Below the pieces are notes generated by a model. It worked only from the letters and a program-made list of their open reading frames with translations. It was not told the DNA's origin and ran no database searches. Both the position numbers and the translations under genes were made by a program. A DNA stretch of 64,000 nt, taken from the NCBI GenBank assembly GCA_946188165.1, contig CAMHTW010000003.1, positions 1 through 64,000 of the forward strand, in the 5' to 3' direction. Within the stretch, counting starts at the first letter, position 1. Each line of letters begins with the position of its first letter. This document shows positions 1 to 9,088 of this stretch, in pieces. The stretch comes from an uncultured Prevotella sp. (lineage in GTDB: Bacteria; Bacteroidota; Bacteroidia; Bacteroidales; Bacteroidaceae).

Positions 1-515
1 TCATATCGCTTGCCGCTATCCTGCTGCTGGGCGCACTCGCCTTGTGGCGCATCATCTTGGACAGACGCCAGCTGAACAAACGCAACCGTGACCTGTACGA
101 CACTATACAACAAATGCAGGAGAAGGAGAATGAGGCTGAAAAAACGCTGGAAGAGACGCCTATGACAGCACTATCGGGCAACCAACAGCTGTATCAGCGC
201 ATTGTGAGCACCATGAAGGAGCAGAAGCCTTATACCAACAGCAACTTGAACCGCGACAACCTGGCACAGATGCTGGGCACCAACTACAATCTGGTGGCCG
301 ATGCCATCCGCGAATGTGCTAACGGGCAGTCGATTGGCGACTTCATAGATGAGTGGCGACTGCGCCACGCCGCAAAACTGCTGGCTGAAACAGAAGACTC
401 AATAGGTCTGGTTATGTCTGCCAGCGGATTTGTCAGCCGCAGCCACTTCAACACGCTGTTCCGCAAACGCTACAAACTGACACCTACTGAATATAGGAAG
501 ATTTCGAAAGGCTGA
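1..515 (+). CDS. AraC-type transcriptional regulator, C-terminal part (5' end outside window)
   Basis: The reading frame is open from the window edge, so the gene starts upstream. The visible part begins with a hydrophobic stretch (ISLAAILLLGALALW) that looks like a membrane helix. A charged coiled-coil-like segment follows (about 35 residues, rich in Lys, Glu and Gln), then a C-terminal AraC-family helix-turn-helix of about 100 residues ending in the typical SRSHFNTLFRKRYKLTPTEY pattern. In Bacteroidales a membrane helix before an AraC domain is usual for regulators with an N-terminal TPR or sensor region on the other side of the membrane. That missing part cannot be seen here, so the signal is unknown. 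It converges with the phosphatase gene 13 bases downstream. Confidence 0.85.
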   Translation, partial: ISLAAILLLGALALWRIILDRRQLNKRNRDLYDTIQQMQEKENEAEKTLEETPMTALSGNQQLYQRIVSTMKEQKPYTNSNLNRDNLAQMLGTNYNLVADAIRECANGQSIGDFIDEWRLRHAAKLLAETEDSIGLVMSASGFVSRSHFNTLFRKRYKLTPTEYRKISKG

Positions 516-527
516 CGCAGTGCATCG

Positions 528-1214
528 TCATCGAAGGATGTCGGCAGGACGCTCGGCAAACGTGGTGGCACCATGAGCCAAGAGGAAATCGCGGGAGCGG
601 AAGCCCCAAAGGACGCTGATGCAGGGCAGGCCACTGTTACGGGCTGTCTCGATATCAACGTCGCTGTCGCCGACATAGACGATGTCTGATGTCTGATGGA
701 TGATGGAAGATGGATGATGGATGATGCCCAGCTGGCGCAGGGCCTCGAAGACGGTATCGGGGGCAGGTTTCTTACGGATGCCTGCTGCTTCGTGTTCGCC
801 AATAGCCACTGGGATGTCGGGGAAGAAATGGCGGACCAGTTCCTGGGTGGCTGCCATCATCTTGTTGCTGACGACAGCCATCTGGCACCCACGTGCCTTC
901 AGCTCATGGATGAGTTCAGGGATGCCGTCGTAAGGACGGGTTGTATCGAGCGAGTGTTGCATATAGTGTTGGCGGAAGGTGGCAAAGGCGGCTTCAAACT
1001 GGGGATTACGGGCTCCATCGGGCACGGCACGTTCCATCAGCAGGCGCACACCATTGCCTACGAAACGGCGGATGTCGTCGATGCTATGTTCAGGCATACC
1101 ATGTTGCCGTAATGCGTAGTTTACGCTATTGGCCAAATCCTGAAGGGTGTCGAGCAGGGTGCCGTCGAGGTCGAAGACATATACATTAAACATTAAACAT
1201 TGAACATTAAACAT
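528..1214 (-). CDS. gph: HAD-superfamily hydrolase, phosphoglycolate phosphatase-like
   Basis: A 228-residue HAD phosphatase. Motif I is FDLDGTLLDT near the N-terminus, a Thr/Ser-Asn motif II is present (VVSNKM), and motif IV is VYVGDSDVDIETA. The family dephosphorylates small phosphorylated metabolites such as 2-phosphoglycolate; the substrate here is not proven. Two short-repeat tracts touch the gene. The first codons derive from a CATTAAA/CATTGAA tandem repeat, so the nearer ATG at 1193 may be the true start. Just before motif IV, about 13 residues (IIHHPSSIIHQTSD) are encoded by a GATGGAT/GATGGAA repeat that keeps the frame and is not expected in the family. It lies downstream of malQ on the same strand. 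Confidence 0.85.
   Translation of the reverse strand: MFNVQCLMFNVYVFDLDGTLLDTLQDLANSVNYALRQHGMPEHSIDDIRRFVGNGVRLLMERAVPDGARNPQFEAAFATFRQHYMQHSLDTTRPYDGIPELIHELKARGCQMAVVSNKMMAATQELVRHFFPDIPVAIGEHEAAGIRKKPAPDTVFEALRQLGIIHHPSSIIHQTSDIVYVGDSDVDIETARNSGLPCISVLWGFRSRDFLLAHGATTFAERPADILR
681..726. repeat. Intragenic GATGGAT/GATGGAA tandem repeat in gph
   Basis: Degenerate repeats built from GATGTCT, GATGGAT, GATGGAA and GATG units lie inside the phosphatase gene and are translated as a His/Ser/Ile-rich insertion directly before the GDSDVD motif. The same unit type recurs at 54007-54053 between two other genes. Confidence 0.7.
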
Positions 1215-1278
1215 TAAACATTAAACATTAAACATTAAACATTGAACATTAAACATTGAACATTAAACATTGAACATT
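1183..1278. repeat. Heptanucleotide tandem repeat CATTAAA/CATTGAA between malQ and gph
   Basis: About thirteen tandem 7-base units, CATTAAA mixed with CATTGAA, run from the stop codon of malQ to the first codons of the phosphatase gene. Because 7 is not a multiple of 3, each strand alternates frames through the array, which makes the phosphatase start ambiguous. No promoter or hairpin is evident in the array. Confidence 0.9.
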
Positions 1279-4000
1279 ATCGGCGGGAGCGCTGAATCAT
1301 GGTCTTTACCTTATTATTATATTTAGTGGCCTGAAGGAGTTCCTCGATGGTGAGGTGCATGCGGTACTGCCAACGGTTGTAGGGATCGCTGGGTACGTTG
1401 ATGCGCTCGTCCTGCGGATTCTTGCGACGCAGTTCGCCATCCATAGCCAACCAGTCCTGTAACTGGAGGATGCAGAGCATAGAGGGACAATAGAGGTGGC
1501 GGGCTATGATTTCCTCGGCCAGATGGGCTGGCAGTTGCTCGGGTGCCCTACCCTCTTTCTGCAACATGGTGACGTAATAGCGCTGACGACGTTCGGGCTG
1601 TTCCTGCCACCACTGACGCAGCGGTGCCATATCATGGGTGGAGATGGTACAGACGGAGCGGATGGGGTTAGCATCCAAGTGGGCGAATTCGAAGCCCTGC
1701 TGTTTTGGCATCTGCTGGATTTCGAGCGTAAGGATGCGCAACTGGTCGAGGACGGGTTCGACACAGTCGGGCAACATGCCCAAATCCTCGGCACATATCA
1801 GCATGCGGCAGTCCTTCAAGACTGCAGGCAACCGTTTGAGTGCCTGATGGCCCCAGAAGAACGAGTGGCGCTGATAGAAATAGTTATTATAGAGACGCAT
1901 AAAGGCGTCCTTCTCCTCAGCAGAGAGTGCCTCGAAGATGGGTTCGTTGACGACACCGATACGCGGATGGTACATGTCTGGCTGGTGGGGGTCCTCCACA
2001 AAGAGTACGTCGCTGATGAGTCGCATCAGTCCGTCACGAATCCACAGGCTGCTCTCGTCTCTGCGCTCGGCAAAAGCCTCAGCAACCTTGCGCTGGGTGT
2101 CATATTCGGGCTGCAGGTCGTAGAGTCCGTAAGCCTTACGCGCCAGGAAGTTGTCGCGCACATACTGTGCATGGATGCCAAACAGACGCTCTATCAAACG
2201 GTCGTTGACGAAGGGTTTGGTAAAGAGTTCCTTGCGGAAAGGCAGGCCGAACCATGCTATCTCATCAGCCGTCAACGGAAGGGCTGGCGAGAAATGGCCC
2301 AACAGGCCATAGAGGGCATCATGCGGAATCTCCCAAATGCGGAAGAAACCAAGAATATGGTCGATACGGAGGGCATCGAAGTATTGGGACATGTGGCTGA
2401 GACGACGGTTCAGTAAGGCTGATATTGAGAGATTGAGAGAATGAGAGATTGAGTTTTTCTCATTTCCTACATATCTCATTTTCTCATTTTCCCAATGATA
2501 GGTCGGGAAGCCCCAGTTCTGACCTTGATGCGAGAAAGCATCAGGTGGGGCGCCTGTCTGCGAGTCAAGATTGAAGAGTTCAGGATAACAACGGGTCTCC
2601 ACACTGTTGCGATTGACACCAATAGGCAAGTCGCCCTTCAGTACCACACCCTTCTGGCGGGCATAGTCGGCAGCGGCCTTGAGCTGCTGATGCAATAAGA
2701 ACTGCACCCAAAAAGAGAAAAGTCTCATTTCCTCATTTCCTTCATTTCTCATTTTCCACTCGGCATACGGTTTCAGCCAGTCTTCGTTGTCAGCGACAAA
2801 GGTCTTGAACTCCTTGGAGTCGAGCACGGAATGGCCCTGTTCCTCGAACAGCATCTGCAGGTATTCGGTCTTCACACGGTCCACAGCCTCGTAGTCGCTA
2901 TACGGCAGGGCGTTCAACTCCTGACGACGACGCAGGAACTTGGTCATCTGAGCCTTGGAATGTAACGTGCCAGCTGCCTCGAGGTCGATATAGTGTGGAT
3001 GCAAGGCAAACATGCTGACGATGTTATACGGATAGGAGTCGTGCCAGCGACCATCCGTCGTGGTATCGTTGACAGGCAACACCTGTATGAACTTCATGCC
3101 TGTAGCCACTGCCCAGTCCACGAAACGACGCAAATCGCCAAAATCGCCCACACCGAAAGAGTGTTCACTACGCAACGAGAACACAGGGATGGCCACACCA
3201 GCTGCTCGCCATGTATCTTCTGCCAGACGCAGATGTCCGCCAAAGAGCACCAACACCTGTCCGTCGGGAATCTCACTCGTATTGCCATCGACATAATCAG
3301 CGGACACGAGACGGTTGTCGCCCTCCTCCCAGGCCACCAGTTCATGGGTATGGCTATCTACCACCACATATTTATATTCTATAGGCAGCAGCCACCCTTG
3401 GGCATTGACGCTCAGCATCCACTCGCCATCGCCCGCATACTGCATAGGCAGATAACGGCTGGTGTTCCACGAGCCAATGGCAGGATGTGAACCACAGACA
3501 GCCACGATCTGTCCTGACTTCAACTGTGGGGCAGAGACGCGGAAGAGGATAGAACGTCGGAACAACGGCAGACGGAGCGGCTGAACGTTGAACGTTGAAC
3601 GTTGAACGTTGAAAGTTGAAAGTTGAACGTTTAACGACGAATGCGCAGTGGTCTGATAGGCAGCGGAATAGAGGTGCAGGGGCAACGGACGGTCGCGCCA
3701 CTCGTCAGGGAAAATATAGTCCTTCGTGGCATCGAAACAATAGATGCGGGGCACCATGTCCCACTCCTTGCGGAGCACCTGTTCATGGGCATCCTCCACC
3801 TGATAGCGGTACTGGATATGCGACAGCGGATGCTGACGACTCATCAGCGCCGATGTTTCGAGCGTCCACAGTTCACCATCTTCCGTCTGCATCAGCAGAT
3901 TCTGGTGGCGCATCGTACCATCCTGATGGTGGAAATCAATGCAGACATGCAGGCTTTCGCCCCATGCTGTATGGTAATGTATAGAGAATTTCAGCTTCAT
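1277..4000 (-). CDS. malQ: 4-alpha-glucanotransferase (amylomaltase), GH77 with N-terminal starch-binding domains
   Basis: A 907-residue cytoplasmic enzyme that transfers alpha-1,4-glucan chains in maltodextrin and glycogen metabolism. Two CBM20-like domains occupy roughly residues 1-250, and the GH77 barrel covers about 270-880. Catalytic signatures are present: RIDHILGF (nucleophile Asp, about 547), AEDLG (acid/base Glu, about 737) and STHDM (about 787). Three tracts of short tandem repeat are translated within the gene: between the CBM20 domains (about residues 122-140, TFNVQRSTFNVQ), in the barrel near residue 420, and near residue 510. All stay in frame and probably form surface loops. 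A -7 box (TATTTTTG) lies upstream at 4019-4026 on the minus strand. The GH13 enzyme at 52.4 kb may act on related substrates. Confidence 0.95.
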   Translation of the reverse strand: MKLKFSIHYHTAWGESLHVCIDFHHQDGTMRHQNLLMQTEDGELWTLETSALMSRQHPLSHIQYRYQVEDAHEQVLRKEWDMVPRIYCFDATKDYIFPDEWRDRPLPLHLYSAAYQTTAHSSLNVQLSTFNVQRSTFNVQPLRLPLFRRSILFRVSAPQLKSGQIVAVCGSHPAIGSWNTSRYLPMQYAGDGEWMLSVNAQGWLLPIEYKYVVVDSHTHELVAWEEGDNRLVSADYVDGNTSEIPDGQVLVLFGGHLRLAEDTWRAAGVAIPVFSLRSEHSFGVGDFGDLRRFVDWAVATGMKFIQVLPVNDTTTDGRWHDSYPYNIVSMFALHPHYIDLEAAGTLHSKAQMTKFLRRRQELNALPYSDYEAVDRVKTEYLQMLFEEQGHSVLDSKEFKTFVADNEDWLKPYAEWKMRNEGNEEMRLFSFWVQFLLHQQLKAAADYARQKGVVLKGDLPIGVNRNSVETRCYPELFNLDSQTGAPPDAFSHQGQNWGFPTYHWENEKMRYVGNEKNSISHSLNLSISALLNRRLSHMSQYFDALRIDHILGFFRIWEIPHDALYGLLGHFSPALPLTADEIAWFGLPFRKELFTKPFVNDRLIERLFGIHAQYVRDNFLARKAYGLYDLQPEYDTQRKVAEAFAERRDESSLWIRDGLMRLISDVLFVEDPHQPDMYHPRIGVVNEPIFEALSAEEKDAFMRLYNNYFYQRHSFFWGHQALKRLPAVLKDCRMLICAEDLGMLPDCVEPVLDQLRILTLEIQQMPKQQGFEFAHLDANPIRSVCTISTHDMAPLRQWWQEQPERRQRYYVTMLQKEGRAPEQLPAHLAEEIIARHLYCPSMLCILQLQDWLAMDGELRRKNPQDERINVPSDPYNRWQYRMHLTIEELLQATKYNNKVKTMIQRSRR
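2423..2496. repeat. Intragenic GAGATTGA / TCATTTTC short repeats in malQ
   Basis: GAGATTGA-type units are followed by their reverse-complement type (CTCATTTT). The tract could fold back on itself while being translated within the GH77 domain as a Ser/Asn/Leu-rich insertion. The same units recur at 49584-49633, 51357-51417 and 59745-59824. Confidence 0.75.
2723..2757. repeat. Intragenic CTCATTT repeats in malQ
   Basis: Short CTCATTT/CCTCATTT/CTTCATTT units are translated on the minus strand as MRNEGNEEMR-like residues within the GH77 region. The frame is kept. Confidence 0.65.
3582..3635. repeat. Intragenic GAACGTT heptanucleotide repeat in malQ
   Basis: About seven units of GAACGTT/GAAAGTT are translated as repeats of STFNVQR in the linker between the two starch-binding domains. 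Three 7-base units make one 21-base, seven-residue repeat, so whole 21-base changes keep the gene in frame. Confidence 0.85.
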
Positions 4001-4099
4001 TGTATGCTAACTTTTCTGCAAAAATACAAAATAATTATGAATTATGCATTATGAATTATAAATTATTTCGTAATTTTGCACCGGAAAAATGAGAAAGCG

Positions 4100-5125
4100 A
4101 TGAAAAAACTGAAATCACGCACGTATCTGTATATTGCTGCAGCAGGTTTGCTGCTCATCATAGGGCTTATCGTCTTCTATGCGCTCACGCCTGTTTCCAA
4201 GGCTGACGGCACGCAGTATCTGTATATCGACGATGACGATACGCAGGATTCTGTCATCATGCACCTACGTCCCATGAGTCATACGGCAGGACTGACAGGA
4301 CTCACCTCGCTGATGCGTCATAGCGGCTATGGCAAGAAGATCAAGACAGGTCGCTACGCCATAGAGCCCAAAGAGGGCGCTGTCGCGCTGTTTCGCAAAC
4401 TGAAGAACGGCCAGCAGTCGAGTATGAACCTCACCATTCCCGAGGTGCGCACAATGGACCGTTTGGCCAGTGTGCTGGGCAAGAAGCTGATGCTTGACTC
4501 TGCCACCATTGCCAGTGCACTCTACAGCAACGAGGTATGCGGAAAATATGGCTACGACACCTGTACCGTTGCCGCCCTGTTTGTGCCTAACACTTACGAC
4601 GTGTATTGGAACATGAGCATGGATGCCCTAATGCAACGCATGGAGAAGGAACACCAACGCTTCTGGAAAGGTGAGCGCGAGACTAAGGCTGCGCAGATGC
4701 AACTGACGCCGGTAGAAGTATGCACGCTGGCCAGCATCATTGACGAAGAGACTGCCAACAATGCAGAGAAGCCCATGATAGCAGGTATGTACCTGAACCG
4801 TCTGAAGACCAACATGCCCCTGCAGGCTGACCCGACAATTAAGTTTGCGCTGAAACAGTTCGAGCTGAAGCGCATCTGGCAGAAGCTGCTATTCATTGAC
4901 TCTCCTTATAATACATATAAGAATAAAGGGCTGCCTCCGGGTCCCATCAAGATTGCTTCTATCAAGGGCATTGACGCGGTGCTGAATGCAGCCAGCCACG
5001 ACTACCTGTACATGTGCGCCAAGGAGGACTTCTCAGGAACGCATAATTTTGCCCGCACTTATCAGGAGCACTTGAAGAATGCCGCCAAGTACACCAAGGC
5101 GTTGAACGAGCGGGGAATAAAATGA
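4100..5125 (+). CDS. mltG: Endolytic murein transglycosylase MltG (YceG-like)
   Basis: A 341-residue inner-membrane protein that cuts nascent glycan strands and so helps set peptidoglycan chain length. After a basic start there is one membrane helix (residues about 9-31), then the periplasmic YceG domain. The catalytic Glu lies in the IIDEETANNAE segment (about 212), followed by the family signature MYLNRL and LQADPT. The ATG at 4100 (MKKLKSR) is preferred. The upstream TTG at 4076 lies within the -7 box TAATTTTG (4071-4078), so it cannot be transcribed from that promoter. A short TAAGAAT repeat separates the gene from glnS. Confidence 0.93.
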   Translation: MKKLKSRTYLYIAAAGLLLIIGLIVFYALTPVSKADGTQYLYIDDDDTQDSVIMHLRPMSHTAGLTGLTSLMRHSGYGKKIKTGRYAIEPKEGAVALFRKLKNGQQSSMNLTIPEVRTMDRLASVLGKKLMLDSATIASALYSNEVCGKYGYDTCTVAALFVPNTYDVYWNMSMDALMQRMEKEHQRFWKGERETKAAQMQLTPVEVCTLASIIDEETANNAEKPMIAGMYLNRLKTNMPLQADPTIKFALKQFELKRIWQKLLFIDSPYNTYKNKGLPPGPIKIASIKGIDAVLNAASHDYLYMCAKEDFSGTHNFARTYQEHLKNAAKYTKALNERGIK

Positions 5126-5154
5126 GTTAAGAATTAAGAATTAAGAGTTAAGAA
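5125..5154. repeat. TTAAGAA-type tandem repeat between mltG and glnS
   Basis: Four units of GTTAAGA/ATTAAGA fill the gap between the stop of mltG and the start of glnS. This is another member of the 7-base repeat family. No terminator is visible, so the two genes may be cotranscribed. Confidence 0.7.
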
Positions 5155-5158
5155 ATAT

Positions 5159-6916
5159 ATGGAAGAAAAGATTATGACTGAGGGTGAGGAGAAGAAGAGC
5201 CTCAGCTTTGTGGAACAGCTTGTGAAAGAAGACCTGGAAGCAGGTAAGAACGGTGGACGCATACAGACGCGTTTCCCACCAGAGCCCAACGGCTATATAC
5301 ACATCGGACACGCCAAAGCCATTTGCATGGACTTCGGTGCTGCCGAGGAGTTCGGCGGTATTTGTAACCTGCGTTTCGACGATACGAACCCCACGAAGGA
5401 GAATACGGAATATGTGGAGAACATCATGAGCGACATCAAGTGGCTTGGATTCCACTGGGAGAACGTCTATTACGCATCAGACTATTTCGAGAAGCTGTGG
5501 GACTTTGCCGTATGGCTCATCAAAAAGGGCTTGGCATACGTTGACGAGCAGACATCGGAACAGATAGCCGAGCAGAAGGGTACACCCACACAGCCTGGAA
5601 GGCCCAGTCCGTTCCGCGACCGTCCCATAGAGGAGAACCTGCGTCTGTTTGAACAGATGAACACGCCTGAGGCTGTAGAGGGCTCGATGGTACTGCGTGC
5701 GAAGCTGGATATGGCTAATCCCAATATGCACTTCCGTGACCCGATTATCTACCGCATCATCCAGATTCCTCACCACCGTACCGGTACGAAGTGGCATTGT
5801 TACCCGATGTACGACTTTGCCCACGGACAGAGCGACTACTTCGAGGGTGTCACCCACTCTATCTGTACGCTGGAATTCGTGCCTCACCGTCCGCTGTACG
5901 ACAAGTTCGTGGAACTGTTGCGCGAATACATCAAGGAACAGGTTGCCGAGGGTAAGGCTGGCGAATACAACCCTGACATTGTTGACGAAAAATATGACGG
6001 CACACGCCAGATAGAGTTCAACCGCCTGAACATCACCTACACCGTGATGTCGAAGCGCAAACTGAAGGCACTGGTGGACGAGAAACTGGTCAATGGCTGG
6101 GATGACCCACGTATGCCAACGGTATGCGGTATGCGCCGTCGCGGCTATTCGTCGCAGAGTGTGCGCAACTTCATCAACGCCATCGGCTACACCAAGTTCG
6201 ATGCCCTGAACGACTTCGCCCTGCTGGAGTCGAACGTGCGCGACGACCTGAACAAGAAGGCAACCCGCGTCAGCGCCGTGCTGGATCCCGTCAAGCTAAT
6301 TCTGACCAACTATCCCGAGGGTAAGACCGAGGAGATGGAGGCTGTGAACAATCCTGAAAATGAGGCAGACGGCAAGCACACCATCACTTTCAGTCGGGAA
6401 CTGTGGATTGAACGTGACGACTTCATGGAGGTGGCTGAGAAGAAGTTCCAGCGTCTGGCTCCAGGCAAGGAGGTGCGTCTGAAGAACGCCTATATCATCA
6501 AATGTGACGAAGAACACCCCTGCGACAAGGATGCTGAGGGCAACGTCACGACCATCTATGCGACCTATGACCCTGAGACACGTAGCGGACAGCCCGGTGC
6601 CGACCGCAAAATCAAGGGTAAGACGTTGCACTGGGTGAACTGTCAGGATGCCGTCAAGGCCGAGGTTCGCCTGTACGACCGCCTGTTCTCTGTCGAGAAT
6701 CCAGGTGCCGACGAGCGTGACTTCCGCGACTTGCTGAACCCCGACTCATTAAAAGTGCTCAACAATTCCGTTGTTGAGCCATACCTCAAGGAGAAGAAGC
6801 CCGGCGACTTCCTGCAGTTCCAGCGTATCGGCTACTTTACGCCCGACCTTGATTCGACACCAGAGCACCTCGTGTTCAACAAGACTGTTGGTCTGAAAGA
6901 TACTTGGAAGAGATAA
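5159..6916 (+). CDS. glnS: Glutaminyl-tRNA synthetase
   Basis: A 585-residue class I aminoacyl-tRNA synthetase charging tRNA-Gln with glutamine. The HIGH motif is in PEPNGYIHIGHAKAI (about residue 45) and the KMSKS-type motif is VMSKR (about 296). The C-terminal anticodon-binding beta-barrels follow (about 345-580). Length matches bacterial GlnS. The first ATG at 5159 is used; an in-frame ATG at 5174 (MTEGEE) is an alternative. The TPR gene starts 4 bases after the stop, so the two are probably cotranscribed. Confidence 0.97.
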   Translation: MEEKIMTEGEEKKSLSFVEQLVKEDLEAGKNGGRIQTRFPPEPNGYIHIGHAKAICMDFGAAEEFGGICNLRFDDTNPTKENTEYVENIMSDIKWLGFHWENVYYASDYFEKLWDFAVWLIKKGLAYVDEQTSEQIAEQKGTPTQPGRPSPFRDRPIEENLRLFEQMNTPEAVEGSMVLRAKLDMANPNMHFRDPIIYRIIQIPHHRTGTKWHCYPMYDFAHGQSDYFEGVTHSICTLEFVPHRPLYDKFVELLREYIKEQVAEGKAGEYNPDIVDEKYDGTRQIEFNRLNITYTVMSKRKLKALVDEKLVNGWDDPRMPTVCGMRRRGYSSQSVRNFINAIGYTKFDALNDFALLESNVRDDLNKKATRVSAVLDPVKLILTNYPEGKTEEMEAVNNPENEADGKHTITFSRELWIERDDFMEVAEKKFQRLAPGKEVRLKNAYIIKCDEEHPCDKDAEGNVTTIYATYDPETRSGQPGADRKIKGKTLHWVNCQDAVKAEVRLYDRLFSVENPGADERDFRDLLNPDSLKVLNNSVVEPYLKEKKPGDFLQFQRIGYFTPDLDSTPEHLVFNKTVGLKDTWKR

Positions 6917-6919
6917 GAA

Positions 6920-8353
6920 TTGAATATAGACGAAGAATATTTTAAGAGCGAAGAGTTCCAGGACATACTGGAAAGCTACGAGGCATCCATAAATGCGGGC
7001 AGCAACCCATTTATGGATGCTGACGACTTAGTGGACTTGGCTGACTACTACTCATGGCAGGGTTTCGACGACAAGGCTGAAGCGGCCATCGACTATGCCC
7101 TTGAACTATACCCCTCGTCAACGCTCCCCAACGTTTTCAAAGCCCGCAAGGCACTGTCAGACGGCGATTATACGCAAGCTGAATTCTATCGCGACGAGAT
7201 TGAAAACCACGACGACCCTGACTACCACTATCTGGTGGCAGAAATCATGATTGCACAAGGCGACATAGAAGGGGCTGACGACTATCTGCGCGAATACGGG
7301 AAAAGTGTTGAACCCGATGAATATGAGGACTTTGTGCGTGACTGTGCCAACCTCTACATAGACTACAACCAAAGCGAGAAAGCTTACGAATGGATGATGC
7401 GGTCACGAGGCGACGAGAGCGACGACTTCAAGGAACTGATGGGGCGTACGCTGTTCGGACTGGGTAAATACAAGGACTCCGAACGCATCTTCAACGAACT
7501 CATAGACCAACATCCTTTCTCGAAACACTATTGGAATGCACTGGCTTCGGCACAGTTCATGAACGAGGAATACTCCAATGCTATTACCAGTTCTGAGTAT
7601 GCCATTGCCATCGACCCTAACGATCCGGATGCCGTTAGCAGCAAGGCCAGTGGATTGCTACGTTTGGGCAACTACCAAGAGGCGCAGAAATATTATCAGA
7701 AATATTGTGAATTGGTGCCCGACGACGAGTTTGGTTTCCTGCATCAGGGTGTTTGTCTGGTCAATATGAATCGCAACGAAGAGGCACTACCCGTGCTGCG
7801 CATGGCGCTGGCTGTAGCTCCCAAGGATTCGCAATTCCTTGTTCAAATCTATCAGGAACTGGCATTCTGCTATGGTGCCCTGCATCAGGTTGGACAAGCC
7901 ATCAGGATGCTCGACAAGACCCTTAAGCTGGATTGCGACCATGTGGATATATTGGTGGTAAAGGGACATATCCTTTTGCAGAACGACAAGATTGCTGAAG
8001 CAGAAGAGTGTTTCAAACAAGCCATTCTACAAAGCAATAACGCTCCGAACGTGCTGTTGCGCATCATCGTGTCACTCTACGACAACCGCTATCTGAATGC
8101 CTGCTATCAAATGCTGGTCAAATTCTTCCAGCTGGTTCGTGACTATTATCCTGACTACAAGAGCGGCAATGCCTATATGGCGCTGTGCTGCTATGACATG
8201 GGAAATACTGAAGAATTCCTAAAATATCTGCAACTGGCTGTCGAACAAGATCCGAACGAGGCCAAGAGCGTGCTCAGCTGCCTTTTTCCTGAGGGTATTC
8301 CCGTTCATGAATATGTCAGTTATATGGAGCAACGGCTTCGAATGAATCCGTAA
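6920..8353 (+). CDS. Tetratricopeptide repeat protein
   Basis: A 477-residue acidic protein with no signal peptide, made largely of TPR helices; recognisable units lie around residues 45-75, 180-250 and 275-400 (for example AIRMLDKTLKLDCDH and AEECFKQAI). It is probably a cytoplasmic scaffold or chaperone-like protein; no enzymatic domain is visible. The start is a TTG at 6920, four bases after the glnS stop, because no ATG or GTG in frame precedes the conserved-looking N-terminus (NIDEEYFKSEEFQ). Specific function unknown. Confidence 0.85.
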   Translation: MNIDEEYFKSEEFQDILESYEASINAGSNPFMDADDLVDLADYYSWQGFDDKAEAAIDYALELYPSSTLPNVFKARKALSDGDYTQAEFYRDEIENHDDPDYHYLVAEIMIAQGDIEGADDYLREYGKSVEPDEYEDFVRDCANLYIDYNQSEKAYEWMMRSRGDESDDFKELMGRTLFGLGKYKDSERIFNELIDQHPFSKHYWNALASAQFMNEEYSNAITSSEYAIAIDPNDPDAVSSKASGLLRLGNYQEAQKYYQKYCELVPDDEFGFLHQGVCLVNMNRNEEALPVLRMALAVAPKDSQFLVQIYQELAFCYGALHQVGQAIRMLDKTLKLDCDHVDILVVKGHILLQNDKIAEAEECFKQAILQSNNAPNVLLRIIVSLYDNRYLNACYQMLVKFFQLVRDYYPDYKSGNAYMALCCYDMGNTEEFLKYLQLAVEQDPNEAKSVLSCLFPEGIPVHEYVSYMEQRLRMNP

Positions 8354-8397
8354 TGTCAAAATAAAGAAATGTCCTAAATATAATAAAGAGTAATACA

Positions 8398-9024
8398 ATG
8401 AACTTTATAACAAGCCTTTTAGGCAACCTGAACTACGGCACCATCCTGTTTCTGATGCTCTTAGAGAGCACCGTAGTACCCGTTCCTTCAGAATTTGTAG
8501 TAACCCCAGCGGCTTATCATGCCGCCAGCGGACAGTTGGACGTGTGGCTGGTCATCCTCTTTGCCACCATCGGTGCCGACCTCGGTGCCACTATCAACTA
8601 CGTGGTGGCACTCTACGTGGGACGTCCCGTCATCTACAAGTTTGCCAACAGTAAGTGGGGCAAGATGTGTCTGCTGAATCAGGAGAAGGTCGAGAAGTCG
8701 GAGCGCTATTTTGACGAGCACGGCATCGCAGCTACACTGACGGGCCGACTCATTCCCGGCATCCGCCACCTCATCTCGATTCCTGCCGGACTCGCTCGTA
8801 TGAACTATTGGAAATTCCTGCTCTACACCACTATCGGTGCGGGATGCTGGCATGCTATTCTGGCTGGACTGGGCTGGTATCTGCATACCATCGTGCCCGA
8901 AGACCAGCTGAACGACAAGATCAGCGAGTATGCCGAGTACATCAAACTCATTATCTTGGCCCTCGTCATTGCCGCTATCGTCTGGTTTGTTGTCAAGACA
9001 TGGATGAAGAAAAAGGCTGCCTGA
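8398..9024 (+). CDS. DedA/SNARE-associated family inner-membrane protein
   Basis: A 208-residue polytopic membrane protein of the DedA family, whose members include proposed flippases for lipid carriers such as undecaprenyl phosphate. Family signatures are ESTVVPVPSEF in the first re-entrant region (with the acidic residue important for function), GRPVIYKF, and the arginine-containing GRLIPGIRHLISIPAG segment (about residues 120-135). A C-terminal helix (about 180-202) ends in a Lys-rich tail. The closest relatives in Bacteroidales are annotated only as DedA family. Confidence 0.9.
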   Translation: MNFITSLLGNLNYGTILFLMLLESTVVPVPSEFVVTPAAYHAASGQLDVWLVILFATIGADLGATINYVVALYVGRPVIYKFANSKWGKMCLLNQEKVEKSERYFDEHGIAATLTGRLIPGIRHLISIPAGLARMNYWKFLLYTTIGAGCWHAILAGLGWYLHTIVPEDQLNDKISEYAEYIKLIILALVIAAIVWFVVKTWMKKKAA

Positions 9025-9088
9025 CTTACGAACTTTTTTTGAACTTGCTATCTTTGCAACACCATCATAAAATAGAGGTAGATACGCT

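Noticed and set aside
1496..2416. 306-codon open frame on the plus strand
   Set aside because: It is antisense to malQ, whose catalytic motifs lie in the other strand.
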